64,000 bases of DNA. It comes from Paenibacillus sp. PK3_47 (lineage in GTDB: Bacteria; Bacillota; Bacilli; Paenibacillales; Paenibacillaceae). Every line of letters begins with the position of its first letter. Within the stretch, counting starts at the first letter, position 1. This document shows positions 7,984-16,988 of this stretch, in pieces. The DNA is taken from contig NZ_CP026029.1 in the NCBI RefSeq assembly GCF_023520895.1, positions 6,448,001-6,512,000 of the forward strand, read 5' to 3'. A program made the translations under genes and the position numbers. The notes beneath the pieces were generated by a model that saw nothing but the letters and a program-made list of their open reading frames with translations, was not told the DNA's origin and searched no databases.

Positions 7984-8032
7984 AAAACTACTCTGCGCAG
8001 AGAGTAATGTTATAAGGAGAGCCTTAAAGCCT

Positions 8033-9163
8033 ATGGATTACAAAACAACACTATATCAGCATATCGTTACGGAAGGTACACATTATGAAATCGGCCGCGC
8101 TCTGGGAGCCATTGTTAAACAAGACCCGCCACTTCTGTCTTTCCTCTCTTCCCCCTTTATGGGCGCAGACTCCTTACTGCCTGACGCAGTTGAACATGCA
8201 TTGAACTGTTTTGAACGCTACTGTCCGGGAATCAATGATGAAGTAAAAGGTTTTGCTCATGAAACCGGTATTAGAGAAGAAGAGGCAGTATTCTATTACT
8301 CCTATCTTCAGCCTTCCGGACATTGCAGCCAGGCGGCCATGCAAAGCGGGCGATTAAGCGGCAGCCGCACATACCATTTGCGCACCTACGAATATGGCTG
8401 GGAAGACGCGCCATATAACCAGCTGCTGCTCAGCACAACAAGGGTCACCGGGAAGCCGGCACATATAGGTTTCGCTTTGCAGTTATTCGGGCGTTATGAC
8501 GGGATGAATGATCAGGGACTCAGCGTAACAACGACCTCGGGCAGAATCCGCCCGGACATGTCTGAGGCGGGATTTGTATTTCCGGGAGTCGTCCGGGCCC
8601 TGCTCGATCAATGTGTTTCCGTGAAGGAAGCGGTCTCTCTTATGCGTAGTATGCCGATTTCCGATTACAGGAATTTTCTAGTATCCGATGCAGCAGGAGG
8701 CATTGCTCTGATTGAAGTTGCCGGAACGCACAAAGAGATTAAGCTGGTCGAAGCCGCCCATACAAACTCTCCGCAGCTTGTTGTGTCCGCCAATCACTAT
8801 ACCCTCCCCTCCATGATGGCTCACAACTTGCAGGTAATGCATAATTCTAAGAATAGGTACGATGTTCTTCAGTCAGCCTTGTCCAGTAAAAGCGCATTTA
8901 ATCATCCGCTTGAGGCCATGAAGAATGCTGTCAGCTATAGCCTGCCGCAAGGGGTGTGCTGTCATCATTACAGTGAAGGCTTTGGCACGCTGTGGTCCAT
9001 GGTGTTTGATAACACCGGGCGGCAGGTACATATCTGTATGGGATCACCGAGGGCCAATCCCTGGATAAGCTTCGGCTTCGGTGATCCGCCGGGACTCAGC
9101 AGCTATACCGCCATTCTCCCTAACGAGACATCGGAAGCTTCATTTTGGAGCCCTATTCCGTAA
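8033..9163 (+). CDS. C45-family autoproteolytic acyltransferase/hydrolase
   Basis: A 376-residue member of the Ntn-hydrolase group that includes isopenicillin-N acyltransferase (peptidase C45). Such precursors cleave themselves to expose an N-terminal cysteine nucleophile; here the candidate is Cys98 in SGHCSQ, followed by the typical RTYEYGWE segment. FGRYDGMNDQGLSV and SDAAGGIALIEV are also family-like. ATG 8033 follows AAGGAG by about 12 bases. A longer frame starting at 7937 would place the promoter inside the gene and is not adopted. It stands alone; the substrate (an amide) is unknown. Confidence 0.75.
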   Translation: MDYKTTLYQHIVTEGTHYEIGRALGAIVKQDPPLLSFLSSPFMGADSLLPDAVEHALNCFERYCPGINDEVKGFAHETGIREEEAVFYYSYLQPSGHCSQAAMQSGRLSGSRTYHLRTYEYGWEDAPYNQLLLSTTRVTGKPAHIGFALQLFGRYDGMNDQGLSVTTTSGRIRPDMSEAGFVFPGVVRALLDQCVSVKEAVSLMRSMPISDYRNFLVSDAAGGIALIEVAGTHKEIKLVEAAHTNSPQLVVSANHYTLPSMMAHNLQVMHNSKNRYDVLQSALSSKSAFNHPLEAMKNAVSYSLPQGVCCHHYSEGFGTLWSMVFDNTGRQVHICMGSPRANPWISFGFGDPPGLSSYTAILPNETSEASFWSPIP

Positions 9164-9259
9164 TAACCTGATAACAGCTCCCACGCACACATGACGCTTA
9201 TGGCATAAAATTCATACGGCCTCCCCATACTACCGGAAGGACAACGGAGGTGAGAACTC

Positions 9260-9430
9260 ATGCCCAAAAACAATTCAGATGCCAAATACGACAGAGCGGA
9301 TAATAAAGCGGACAGCAAACACAATCAGCAGAACCGTGCTTCCATTATGGAAGAGCCGCAAATGCTGACCAATGATAAAGCCGAGGACTATGTTCCTAGC
9401 TTAAATGGTGTTACCAAGAACGAAACGTAA
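9260..9430 (+). CDS. Small hydrophilic protein, 56 aa
   Basis: A short frame beginning MPKNNSDAKYDRADNKADSK, with GGAGGTGAG placed 6 bases before its ATG and a strong terminator 28 bases after its stop. It is highly charged and rich in Asn, Asp and Lys, has no cysteine, and is predicted disordered. The composition resembles small spore or stress proteins, but no named family is recognised. The strong ribosome-binding site and dedicated terminator make it likely to be a real gene. Confidence 0.65.
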   Translation: MPKNNSDAKYDRADNKADSKHNQQNRASIMEEPQMLTNDKAEDYVPSLNGVTKNET

Positions 9431-9457
9431 CCGCCGCAAAAATGAAATATGATCTGT

Positions 9458-9504
9458 AAAAAGGCTGTGCTGCTCTTTGATTCTGATGAGTGCGCAGCCT
9501 TTTT
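9458..9504 (+). terminator. Terminator after the 56-aa gene
   Basis: AAAAAGGCTG (9458-9467) pairs with CAGCCTTTTT (9495-9504). Confidence 0.7.
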
Positions 9505-9595
9505 GCGCTTCCAAAAGCACCGCTACCCTCTAATTGACTTGCCGGATGGGCAATGTTAGGCTTTTGGTTATAGCATGGTTAAGAGGAGAATCCGG

Positions 9596-10531
9596 ATGAA
9601 GAAAGCCACGATGAAAGACATTGCCCGGCTGGCCAATGTATCGGTAGCCACGGTGAGCTATGTACTTAATGATGTTAAGAATCAGACCATACCCGAACCT
9701 ACCCGGGAGAGCATTCTGCAGATCGCTAAGCAGCTTAACTATGTGCCCAATCTGGTGGCGCGTTCCCTCGTCAAGCAGCGGACCGGACTGGTCGGTATTC
9801 TGATCAACAAAACTGCCGATTTGCCTTACTGGAAGCGCCAAAGCTACCTCTCTCTCGCGGCGAACCTGGAAGCCAGGCTTACAGAGGCGGGCTATCATAC
9901 GCTGCTTGTCAGCTTAAATCCGGAGGCGCCGGCCATGGATATTATCCGTGAGCGCAAGCTTGACGCAGTGTTTGTAGTGGATGTGAGAGATGATATGTTC
10001 TACAGGATTTCCGCCAATTTCACGGAGGGTGTGCCGCTGATTCTGATCGGCTGCCTGATCGGCGACCCTTTATTTAATCAGGTTAATTATAATATCCCCC
10101 AAGCGCTGGCTGCTGCACTTTCCGTCTCACAGACTTCTGCCTGTCTGGTGATGGAAGAGCATAATAACAAGGCTTTGGCCCAGTGGATTATTGACCAGTC
10201 AGGCTTACCCCACGAGTTAATTCATATCGTTAATGATTCTGCGGATAACCGGAGTACGCTGGAGTTTTTCGTGGAGCAGCACTGTGATAAGCACATCATT
10301 GTCATTAACGAATTTCTGGCAAAAGAAGTCGAACGTCTCGCCCCGGGCTCGGCAATATCTGCGGTCTGCACCTGTGGCGTACCGGAAATTCTCTCTGCGG
10401 CCACCCGTCCCATTTCTTTTCAAAATGACAGAGCAGCCTTGGCCTATGAGTTGATGTCTCTCCTTAGCAGCGGGCAGCCTGCTGACAGTTTGAAAAAGCA
10501 AAATCATTTTTGGGTTGATGTTCTGGAGTAA
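9596..10531 (+). CDS. LacI-family transcriptional regulator
   Basis: A 311-residue repressor. The N-terminal helix-turn-helix MKDIARLANVSVATVSYVLN and hinge YVPNLVARSLV are standard; the signature RTGLVGILI opens the effector domain. That domain diverges from sugar-binding LacI proteins and is somewhat short, so the ligand is unclear. ATG 9596 follows AAGAGGAG by about 8 bases. It lies directly upstream of an MFS exporter and a CpG-centred palindrome (10544-10561), which it probably binds. Confidence 0.85.
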   Translation: MKKATMKDIARLANVSVATVSYVLNDVKNQTIPEPTRESILQIAKQLNYVPNLVARSLVKQRTGLVGILINKTADLPYWKRQSYLSLAANLEARLTEAGYHTLLVSLNPEAPAMDIIRERKLDAVFVVDVRDDMFYRISANFTEGVPLILIGCLIGDPLFNQVNYNIPQALAAALSVSQTSACLVMEEHNNKALAQWIIDQSGLPHELIHIVNDSADNRSTLEFFVEQHCDKHIIVINEFLAKEVERLAPGSAISAVCTCGVPEILSAATRPISFQNDRAALAYELMSLLSSGQPADSLKKQNHFWVDVLE

Positions 10532-10543
10532 TCTCCTTATAAT

Positions 10544-10561
10544 AACTTAAACGATTAAGTT
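10544..10561. promoter_or_regulatory. LacI-type operator before the MFS gene
   Basis: AACTTAAAC-GATTAAGTT is a near-perfect palindrome centred on CG with one mismatch, the usual architecture of LacI-family operators. It lies between the LacI stop and the MFS start. Confidence 0.6.
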
Positions 10562-10583
10562 AAGTTGTTAAGGGGGCCAGTTC

Positions 10584-11852
10584 ATGCATGCACCTGCTTC
10601 CGGAAGTGCTGCACCGTTACATTCAGCGCAGCCTGCATATCCTGTTTTACGTAAAAACAAAGTATTTCTGCTGCTGTTCACAGCCAGTACGCTTTCGGTT
10701 CTGGGCAATGCCTTCCACAGCCTTGCACTAAGCTTGTGGGTACTGCAGGAAACAGGCAGTGCAAAAATGATGAGCATCCTGACGGTAAGCAATCTCATCA
10801 TTTGCTCGCTTCTGGGCAGTCTGACCGGTACGGCCGCCGACCGCATTAACCGCAGAACACTGATTCTCTCCGCTTATGCCGTGCAGAGCATAACCGTTCT
10901 GGGGATTGCTTTTGCCTTGACGAAGCCTGATGTTTCCTTCATCCTGATTGTAATCCTCACCGGAATCGCCACTTCCGCAGGGCAATTTCACGCCCCCGCC
11001 TTTCAGGCTTCCCTGCTGACTGTCGTCGGCAAAAAGTACATTCAGCAGGCTGCCGGCCTGATGACCTTGTCCGAGAATATTTCACGCACGGCAGGTTACG
11101 CCCTGGGAGGGATTTTTGTCGCCGCTTTTGGCGGGGCCTGGGCGATTTTTGTGGACGGCATTGCCTTTATGATCTCTTTCCTTCTCGTGCTGGCCGCCGG
11201 TCGCTTCGCAAGTACCAATACGTCATCATACAAACAGAAGACAAACACCTTTAAGCAGGATGTGATCGGCGGATTCCGCTATATCTGGAGCAATCCTTTT
11301 GCCAAGGCGGTGGTTCTCCTGCTGCCTGTCTTATCTTTATTCTTCCTCTCCTGTCTTATGCTCACACAGGTTATGGCCGTGCAGGTCTGGAAAGCCATCC
11401 CTTTTCAGTTCGGACTAATGGAAGCGTGTATCCCGCTTGGCTATATGCTGGGTTCGGGTCTTATCCTGACTATGGGCAGCAGAATCAAAAGGCGCGGAGC
11501 TGTGGTTGCCGGCAGCATCCTTTTGCTGGGCCCTCTATATGCAATTCTCGCTGTAACGGGCTCTATGGCTGTGGCGATCCCGCTCATTCTTCTCATCGGG
11601 TTCACCTTTTCATTCAGTACGCTGCTGATTAACATCATCTTAAGGCTGGAGGTGCCGGAAGGTTTGCAGGGAAGAATGTTCGGCGTACTGGGTTCCCTGA
11701 TGAGTGTCAGCCCACCGCTCGGGCTTGCTGTCTTTTCTGCGGCAGCAGACCAGTTCGGGGCACCTGTAACGATGCTCTCAGCAGGCCTTCTGCTATTGCT
11801 GTTTGGCACAGCCGCCGTGGCCGGGCTTAAAGAAGTCCGCCGATATCATTAG
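10584..11852 (+). CDS. MFS transporter (MFS_3/enterobactin-exporter-like)
   Basis: A 422-residue inner-membrane secondary transporter with about 12 hydrophobic segments. The loop 2-3 motif is seen as GTAADRINRRTLIL near residue 85. The general outline (LLGSLTGTAADR, then a long cytoplasmic loop near residues 205-225) matches the MFS_3 exporters of macrolides or siderophores. AGGGGG lies 7 bases before the ATG. It is flanked by its probable LacI repressor and a GNAT gene 18 bases downstream, suggesting a drug or metabolite export and modification unit. Confidence 0.8.
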   Translation: MHAPASGSAAPLHSAQPAYPVLRKNKVFLLLFTASTLSVLGNAFHSLALSLWVLQETGSAKMMSILTVSNLIICSLLGSLTGTAADRINRRTLILSAYAVQSITVLGIAFALTKPDVSFILIVILTGIATSAGQFHAPAFQASLLTVVGKKYIQQAAGLMTLSENISRTAGYALGGIFVAAFGGAWAIFVDGIAFMISFLLVLAAGRFASTNTSSYKQKTNTFKQDVIGGFRYIWSNPFAKAVVLLLPVLSLFFLSCLMLTQVMAVQVWKAIPFQFGLMEACIPLGYMLGSGLILTMGSRIKRRGAVVAGSILLLGPLYAILAVTGSMAVAIPLILLIGFTFSFSTLLINIILRLEVPEGLQGRMFGVLGSLMSVSPPLGLAVFSAAADQFGAPVTMLSAGLLLLLFGTAAVAGLKEVRRYH

Positions 11853-11870
11853 AGTAGGAGTGAAGGACTG

Positions 11871-12641
11871 TTGATTCCACAAGAACAGATCTTAAGTTAC
11901 TTGCGTAAGAATCCCTTGAAGAACATTACTCCGCTAAAAATGCTGACGGCTTATCATCAGGTCATGGACAGCATTCTGATTGAGCAGAATAAGGAATGGG
12001 GAATTCTTCTGCTGCTCCCGGCCAAGGCATTCCCCTATGACCAGGAAGCCTATCCACAAGCGGACTTAGTGGTTATGATGGACTGCAGCAGTCCGGAAGT
12101 GATTCCCGCACTTGTTAGAAGGCTCCCGCCTGATGCCAAACTGGTTTTTAAGCTGCAGCAGGAAAATAGAATAGCCGTACAAGAGCATCTGTCCCTGCAG
12201 CCGGTCTGCAGCTTCTACTCTTACACCGCTTCCGCAGGCCGGCATTTTCCTTACGACAACGAAAGTGTGTTAAGTGAGACCCTTCATGAGCGGCTGCTGC
12301 CGCTGTGGAGAGCTAACGGTTATTCCAGTGAGGAGCTGGAGCATTATTTTCAGGAAGGCGCATTCTCGGTTTCCATCTTCGACGGGTCAGCTCCGCTTAG
12401 TACATGCTTTATATTCCGGAATACGGAGCAGATTTGGGAGATTGGCGGTGTGCATACAGCTGCAGCCGGCAGAAGGAAAGGGTTCGCGCAGCGCCTAGTC
12501 CGGACGGCAGTATACCATATTTTGCAGCGGGGGTATGTTCCCAGATATCAGGTTCTGGATACCAATCTGCCTTCAGTCCGGTTAGCCGAATCTGCCGGTC
12601 TGACACTCGCGGTGAAGCTGGAGCACTGGACCAATTACTGA
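11871..12641 (+). CDS. GNAT-family N-acetyltransferase
   Basis: A 256-residue cytosolic acetyltransferase using acetyl-CoA. The catalytic GNAT core is in the C-terminal half; the acetyl-CoA loop is in GGVHTAAAGRRKGFAQRLV, and the final strand is near VRLAESAGLTLAVKLEHW. The N-terminal 120 residues form an extra domain without clear motifs. It starts with TTG, with AGGAGTG and GAAGG placed upstream, 18 bases after the MFS stop, so it belongs to that operon. Confidence 0.75.
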   Translation: MIPQEQILSYLRKNPLKNITPLKMLTAYHQVMDSILIEQNKEWGILLLLPAKAFPYDQEAYPQADLVVMMDCSSPEVIPALVRRLPPDAKLVFKLQQENRIAVQEHLSLQPVCSFYSYTASAGRHFPYDNESVLSETLHERLLPLWRANGYSSEELEHYFQEGAFSVSIFDGSAPLSTCFIFRNTEQIWEIGGVHTAAAGRRKGFAQRLVRTAVYHILQRGYVPRYQVLDTNLPSVRLAESAGLTLAVKLEHWTNY

Positions 12642-12731
12642 GATATTTTATTTTATTGCTGCCAAAACAAGGGGGAAGCGTATATACTCATAGAAAAATG
12701 CACTTTATCTTATACTTAAAAGGAGTTACAA

Positions 12732-13097
12732 ATGAGCTATCCGCCGCTTGAACCAAATTATAATCAGAATTACCATTATCAGTATCCGCCGCCTCCACCG
12801 CCTGGCCGCACGAACGGCAAATCGGTCGCCTCGCTGGTGCTGGGGATTCTGTCCATTGTGACACCTTATATCGGCCTTCTGTTCGGAATCATCGCTATTA
12901 TTCTTTCCGCGTTTTCGCTCAGAGAGATCCGTAACCGCTATGAACAGGGCAAAGGGCTGGCGATCGCCGGACTGGTATGCGGGATTATCGGGACCGTGAT
13001 TTACGCAGTTATCCTGCTGCTGCTTATGCTTACCATCGTATTTTTCAATAATATCGACACGAATTTCAATACCTTCAACAGCTGGAACAACATTTAA
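12732..13097 (+). CDS. DUF4190 domain membrane protein
   Basis: A small 121-residue protein. A Pro/Tyr/Asn-rich cytoplasmic N-terminus (NYNQNYHYQYPPPPPP) is followed by two hydrophobic segments (about 32-58 and 75-108) separated by REIRNRYEQGKGLAIAGLV, the DUF4190 signature. It has AAAGGAG upstream. Its function is unknown. The terminator at 13112-13143 follows, then the first insertion sequence. Confidence 0.75.
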   Translation: MSYPPLEPNYNQNYHYQYPPPPPPGRTNGKSVASLVLGILSIVTPYIGLLFGIIAIILSAFSLREIRNRYEQGKGLAIAGLVCGIIGTVIYAVILLLLMLTIVFFNNIDTNFNTFNSWNNI

Positions 13098-13111
13098 GTT
13101 GGAACAATACA

Positions 13112-13148
13112 GAAGCTGATCCGGAGAAGAACCGGGCGGCTTCTTTTT
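13112..13148 (+). terminator. Terminator after the DUF4190 gene
   Basis: GAAGC and CCGG (13112-13124) pair with CCGG and GCTTC (13132-13143), followed by TTTTTT. Confidence 0.6.
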
Positions 13149-13170
13149 TCATCTAGAGGTTATAGTTTTC

Positions 13171-14400
13171 TAGGCCTGTTGATTAACCAAAAAAAGGTAG
13201 CAAAAAGGCCGCTCATTCGGTAAAGTGTTTGTACCCCTACAAACCATCCGAAACGAGGCGACCTCATGAAAAAGTCTACTTCATTATCGAATATTCTGCA
13301 ATTAGTGATTCCTGAAGAAAAATTACGTCCCATCCTCGAAGAATTAAATTATGTCGATGTGGGACGAAAATTTACGGTCTATGATTTACTTCTCTTCTTG
13401 GGCGAAGCTGCCTTCCAGCAGTGGAAGGGATACCGGGATGGGGTACAACGAATGGCTCTTAGCGGGCTAAGTTCTGTGAATCACTCCACCCTTTCCAAAA
13501 AAGCCAAAGACGTTCCTTATGAATTATTCAAGCGTTTGCTGAATGTAATGATTGGACTGTGTAACCGAAAAACGAAGCGTAAACTCGGCATTCCAAAGGA
13601 ACTGCTCATCGTTGATTCCACTACCATTTCTGTAGGTCTGGGCCGGCTGCCTTGGGCTCCGATTAAAGGCGAAAAAGCCGGCGTTAAGCTACATGCAGGA
13701 ATCATTGGCGACCGGATGGAGCTGCACAAAGTCACCGAAACGACAGGTAAAGAGCATGATTTGAATAGTTGCAAAGACTTGCTGGATAGCCAATATATTT
13801 TAGTTGCAGACCGCTCTTACGGTAAACACAAGTTGTTTGACCTGTACCAAGCACGGGAGGATAGACAATACTTTGTGATTCGGCTTCACAATAATACTAC
13901 ATTTACGAATCCGATTTCCCGACACCGAAAGCGTCCATTTTCCGGAAGTATTGAGCAGGATTTAACCTGCCAATTGGGCAAAAAGAAGGCTCTTTCCGAG
14001 AACCGGTTTCGGGTGGTCATTCTTAAAGATCCCAAAGGAAAGCCGGTTATTCTTGCTACAAATCTGCACTGGTACTCCCCTGAAGGGATCGCAAATATTT
14101 ATAAAAAACGTTGGCAAATTGAAGTCTTTTTTCGTTGGATAAAGCAGCATTTAAACATTCCGAGACTATTTGGAACGACGGAAAACGCAGTGTATGGACA
14201 GTTGTACATGGCTTTATTGGTTTATGTTTTGCTTAAATTTCTGTTTGAACAAGGAAACGCTACCGTACATTTTAGCGCTAAATTAACATTTGCCGACTTT
14301 GACCGGTTATTTACATTGCAAACATTACCGCTGGAGTGGAGGATTTACTTAGCCGATGCCGCGGATATAATTACCAGAATATAGATAATCAACAGGCCTA
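13171..14400 (+). mobile_element. IS4-family-like insertion sequence, copy 1 (1230 bp)
   Basis: The element runs from TAGGCCTGTTGATTA (13171-13185) to its exact inverse TAATCAACAGGCCTA (14386-14400), giving 15-bp terminal inverted repeats. It holds one transposase gene. The left flank is ATAGTTTTC (13162-13170) and the right flank GAGGAAATC (14401-14409); these do not match each other but match the flanks of copy 2 (see findings). Confidence 0.9.
13266..14384 (+). CDS. IS4-family transposase, copy 1
   Basis: A 372-residue DDE transposase. The catalytic acids are seen in LLIVDSTTI (first Asp), LVADRSYG (second Asp), and YKKRWQIEVFFRWIKQHL, the Y-x2-R-x3-E-x6-K signature with the Glu. It is intact, with the same protein sequence as copy 2 at 14819-15937. 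The ORF ends 16 bases before the right terminal repeat. Identity of the two copies implies recent activity or gene conversion. Confidence 0.92.
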   Translation: MKKSTSLSNILQLVIPEEKLRPILEELNYVDVGRKFTVYDLLLFLGEAAFQQWKGYRDGVQRMALSGLSSVNHSTLSKKAKDVPYELFKRLLNVMIGLCNRKTKRKLGIPKELLIVDSTTISVGLGRLPWAPIKGEKAGVKLHAGIIGDRMELHKVTETTGKEHDLNSCKDLLDSQYILVADRSYGKHKLFDLYQAREDRQYFVIRLHNNTTFTNPISRHRKRPFSGSIEQDLTCQLGKKKALSENRFRVVILKDPKGKPVILATNLHWYSPEGIANIYKKRWQIEVFFRWIKQHLNIPRLFGTTENAVYGQLYMALLVYVLLKFLFEQGNATVHFSAKLTFADFDRLFTLQTLPLEWRIYLADAADIITRI

Positions 14401-14439
14401 GAGGAAATCCAATTAAGCTATAGAGCAGCCGGCCTCCGA

Positions 14440-14640
14440 AACCCTTGCAACCTCTCTAACGGACCGAGGATCTCTTATTTCCTCCATATGTACTATTTTA
14501 GGCAGCTAACGGACACCAGTTCCTTTATTTATGGTATCTTGCCACGAAAAGGTCTGTTACTGACGAAATAAGGGAACTACGGTCCGTTAGCACAGGGAAA
14601 AGCCCCTAAATGGGCAAATAAGGGAACTACAGTCCGTTAC
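14440..14640. repeat. Second cluster of TAACGGAC/GTCCGTTA repeats, inside the invertible segment
   Basis: This is the core of the 402-bp gene-free segment between the two insertion sequences (14401-14802). It holds two units read as TAACGGAC...TTCCTTTATTT or similar and two opposite units read as AAATAAGGGAACTAC followed by GGTCCGTTAG or AGTCCGTTAC. The facing orientation could form a large cruciform. It is the same family as at 160-470. Confidence 0.7.
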
Positions 14641-14802
14641 AGTCTGAAGGTCGCTAGTGGGTTTATAAAGGAAGGTTTGTAAGACAAGCTCAGTAGTTAA
14701 ATTCAAAATCACCTGTTCATCGAAGTGATTTATTCCGCATAATTAATGCCGTGTAATTTTACGTGGAATAGAGGGTAGCAGGGGACATTATTGGAAAACT
14801 AT

Positions 14803-16032
14803 TAGGCCTGTTGATTATCTATATTCTGGTAATTATATCCGCGGCATCGGCTAAGTAAATCCTCCACTCCAGCGGTAATGTTTGCAATGTAAATAACCGG
14901 TCAAAGTCGGCAAATGTTAATTTAGCGCTAAAATGTACGGTAGCGTTTCCTTGTTCAAACAGAAATTTAAGCAAAACATAAACCAATAAAGCCATGTACA
15001 ACTGTCCATACACTGCGTTTTCCGTCGTTCCAAATAGTCTCGGAATGTTTAAATGCTGCTTTATCCAACGAAAAAAGACTTCAATTTGCCAACGTTTTTT
15101 ATAAATATTTGCGATCCCTTCAGGGGAGTACCAGTGCAGATTTGTAGCAAGAATAACCGGCTTTCCTTTGGGATCTTTAAGAATGACCACCCGAAACCGG
15201 TTCTCGGAAAGAGCCTTCTTTTTGCCCAATTGGCAGGTTAAATCCTGCTCAATACTTCCGGAAAATGGACGCTTTCGGTGTCGGGAAATCGGATTCGTAA
15301 ATGTAGTATTATTGTGAAGCCGAATCACAAAGTATTGTCTATCCTCCCGTGCTTGGTACAGGTCAAACAACTTGTGTTTACCGTAAGAGCGGTCTGCAAC
15401 TAAAATATATTGGCTATCCAGCAAGTCTTTGCAACTATTCAAATCATGCTCTTTACCTGTCGTTTCGGTGACTTTGTGCAGCTCCATCCGGTCGCCAATG
15501 ATTCCTGCATGTAGCTTAACGCCGGCTTTTTCGCCTTTAATCGGAGCCCAAGGCAGCCGGCCCAGACCTACAGAAATGGTAGTGGAATCAACGATGAGCA
15601 GTTCCTTTGGAATGCCGAGTTTACGCTTCGTTTTTCGGTTACACAGTCCAATCATTACATTCAGCAAACGCTTGAATAATTCATAAGGAACGTCTTTGGC
15701 TTTTTTGGAAAGGGTGGAGTGATTCACAGAACTTAGCCCGCTAAGAGCCATTCGTTGTACCCCATCCCGGTATCCCTTCCACTGCTGGAAGGCAGCTTCG
15801 CCCAAGAAGAGAAGTAAATCATAGACCGTAAATTTTCGTCCCACATCGACATAATTTAATTCTTCGAGGATGGGACGTAATTTTTCTTCAGGAATCACTA
15901 ATTGCAGAATATTCGATAATGAAGTAGACTTTTTCATGAGGTCGCCTCGTTTCGGATGGTTTGTAGGGGTACAAACACTTTACCGAATGAGCGGCCTTTT
16001 TGCTACCTTTTTTTGGTTAATCAACAGGCCTA
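14803..16032 (-). mobile_element. IS4-family-like insertion sequence, copy 2 (1230 bp, inverted)
   Basis: Same length and terminal repeats as copy 1, in opposite orientation (14803-14817 and 16018-16032). Its left flank is GAAAACTAT (14794-14802), the reverse complement of copy 1's left flank. Its right flank is GATTTCCTC (16033-16041), the reverse complement of copy 1's right flank. Confidence 0.9.
14819..15937 (-). CDS. IS4-family transposase, copy 2
   Basis: Encodes a 372-residue transposase identical in protein sequence to copy 1, with the same DDE motifs. It is intact and read on the minus strand. Together the two copies bracket a short segment with no gene, so they do not form a cargo-carrying composite transposon. 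Confidence 0.92.
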   Translation of the reverse strand: MKKSTSLSNILQLVIPEEKLRPILEELNYVDVGRKFTVYDLLLFLGEAAFQQWKGYRDGVQRMALSGLSSVNHSTLSKKAKDVPYELFKRLLNVMIGLCNRKTKRKLGIPKELLIVDSTTISVGLGRLPWAPIKGEKAGVKLHAGIIGDRMELHKVTETTGKEHDLNSCKDLLDSQYILVADRSYGKHKLFDLYQAREDRQYFVIRLHNNTTFTNPISRHRKRPFSGSIEQDLTCQLGKKKALSENRFRVVILKDPKGKPVILATNLHWYSPEGIANIYKKRWQIEVFFRWIKQHLNIPRLFGTTENAVYGQLYMALLVYVLLKFLFEQGNATVHFSAKLTFADFDRLFTLQTLPLEWRIYLADAADIITRI

Positions 16033-16900
16033 GATTTCCTCCACCTAATTCCGTTATTTTTCATAAATCATGATAGTTAGTTGGAAAACCTCCATCTATT
16101 TCGCGCCATAATCACCATTTGGGAGTCATTCGGTACTTTTAACTGGAGTTTTTCCCACTAACTGCGTAATTTCGTTGTTTAATGAAGAATTAGCTGGAGA
16201 AAATCCAGTTGGTTGGGCAGCTGATTGAGTAGTTGGTCGTTGCTTAGGTAGCTAATTGGGATAGTTGGTTGAGTAGTTGGTTGGGGAATTGGTTGGTTAG
16301 TTGCTCATTAGTTGGAGACTGCTCTATAGCTTAATTGGAATTACTCCACCTAATTCCGTTATTTTCCACAAATCATACTAGTTAGTTGGAAAACCTCCCT
16401 TTATTTCGCGCCATAATCACCACTGCGGAGTTATTCGGTACTTTTAACTGGAGTTTTTCCCACTAACTGCGTAATTTCGTTGTTTAATGAAGAATTAGCT
16501 GGAGAAAATCCAGTTGGTTGAGTAGTTGGTTGAGTAGTTGGTTGAGTAGCTAGTTGGGGAATTGGTTGGTTAGTTGCTCATTAGTTGGAGACTGCTCTAT
16601 AGCTTAATTGGATTTCCTCCACCTAATTCCGTTATTTTTCATAAATCATGATAGTTAGTTGGAAAACCTCCATCTATTTCGCGCCATAATCACCACTGCG
16701 GAGTTATTCGGTACTTTTAACTGGAGTTTTTCCCACTAACTGCGTAATTTCAATGTTTGATGAAGAATTAGCTGGAGAAAATCCAGTTGGTTGGGCAGCT
16801 GATTGAGTATTTGGTCGTTGGTTAGGTAGTTGGTGGGATAGTTGGTGGGGTAGTTGGTGGGGTAGTTGGTTAGCTTACTGGGTCGAGGATTGGTTACCTG
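16033..16900. repeat. Nested tandem repeat array, three units of about 270-305 bp
   Basis: Each unit starts near CACCTAATTCCGTTATTTT (16042, 16347, 16620), giving periods of 305 and 273 bp. Units share a block with TTAGTTGGAAAACCTCC, a TTAACTGGAGTTTTTCCC segment and a small hairpin, CTGG-AGAAAAT-CCAG. They then end in a variable run of short GTTGGTTGAGTA-like repeats, which accounts for the length change. No credible gene is present. The first unit abuts insertion sequence copy 2. From 16900 to 17100 no gene is seen. Confidence 0.8.
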
Positions 16901-16988
16901 GTAGTTGTGCAGACATGGAATGTTTCTCATTAATTTAAATTTCGTGGTACGTCTCAAGTATGCGTATAATCGCTGATAAAAGGTAATT

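Noticed and set aside
7732..8007. A 91-residue plus-strand frame before the C45 gene
   Set aside because: Overlaps the AraC terminator and the C45 promoter; no ribosome-binding site or homology.
13171..16032. A composite transposon carrying cargo
   Set aside because: The 402 bp between the two elements contain no gene, and their own target duplications show independent insertions.
16736..16957. A minus-strand frame with PTNYPTNY repeats
   Set aside because: Repeats derive from the short GGTTGGTAG-like microsatellite; not a credible protein.
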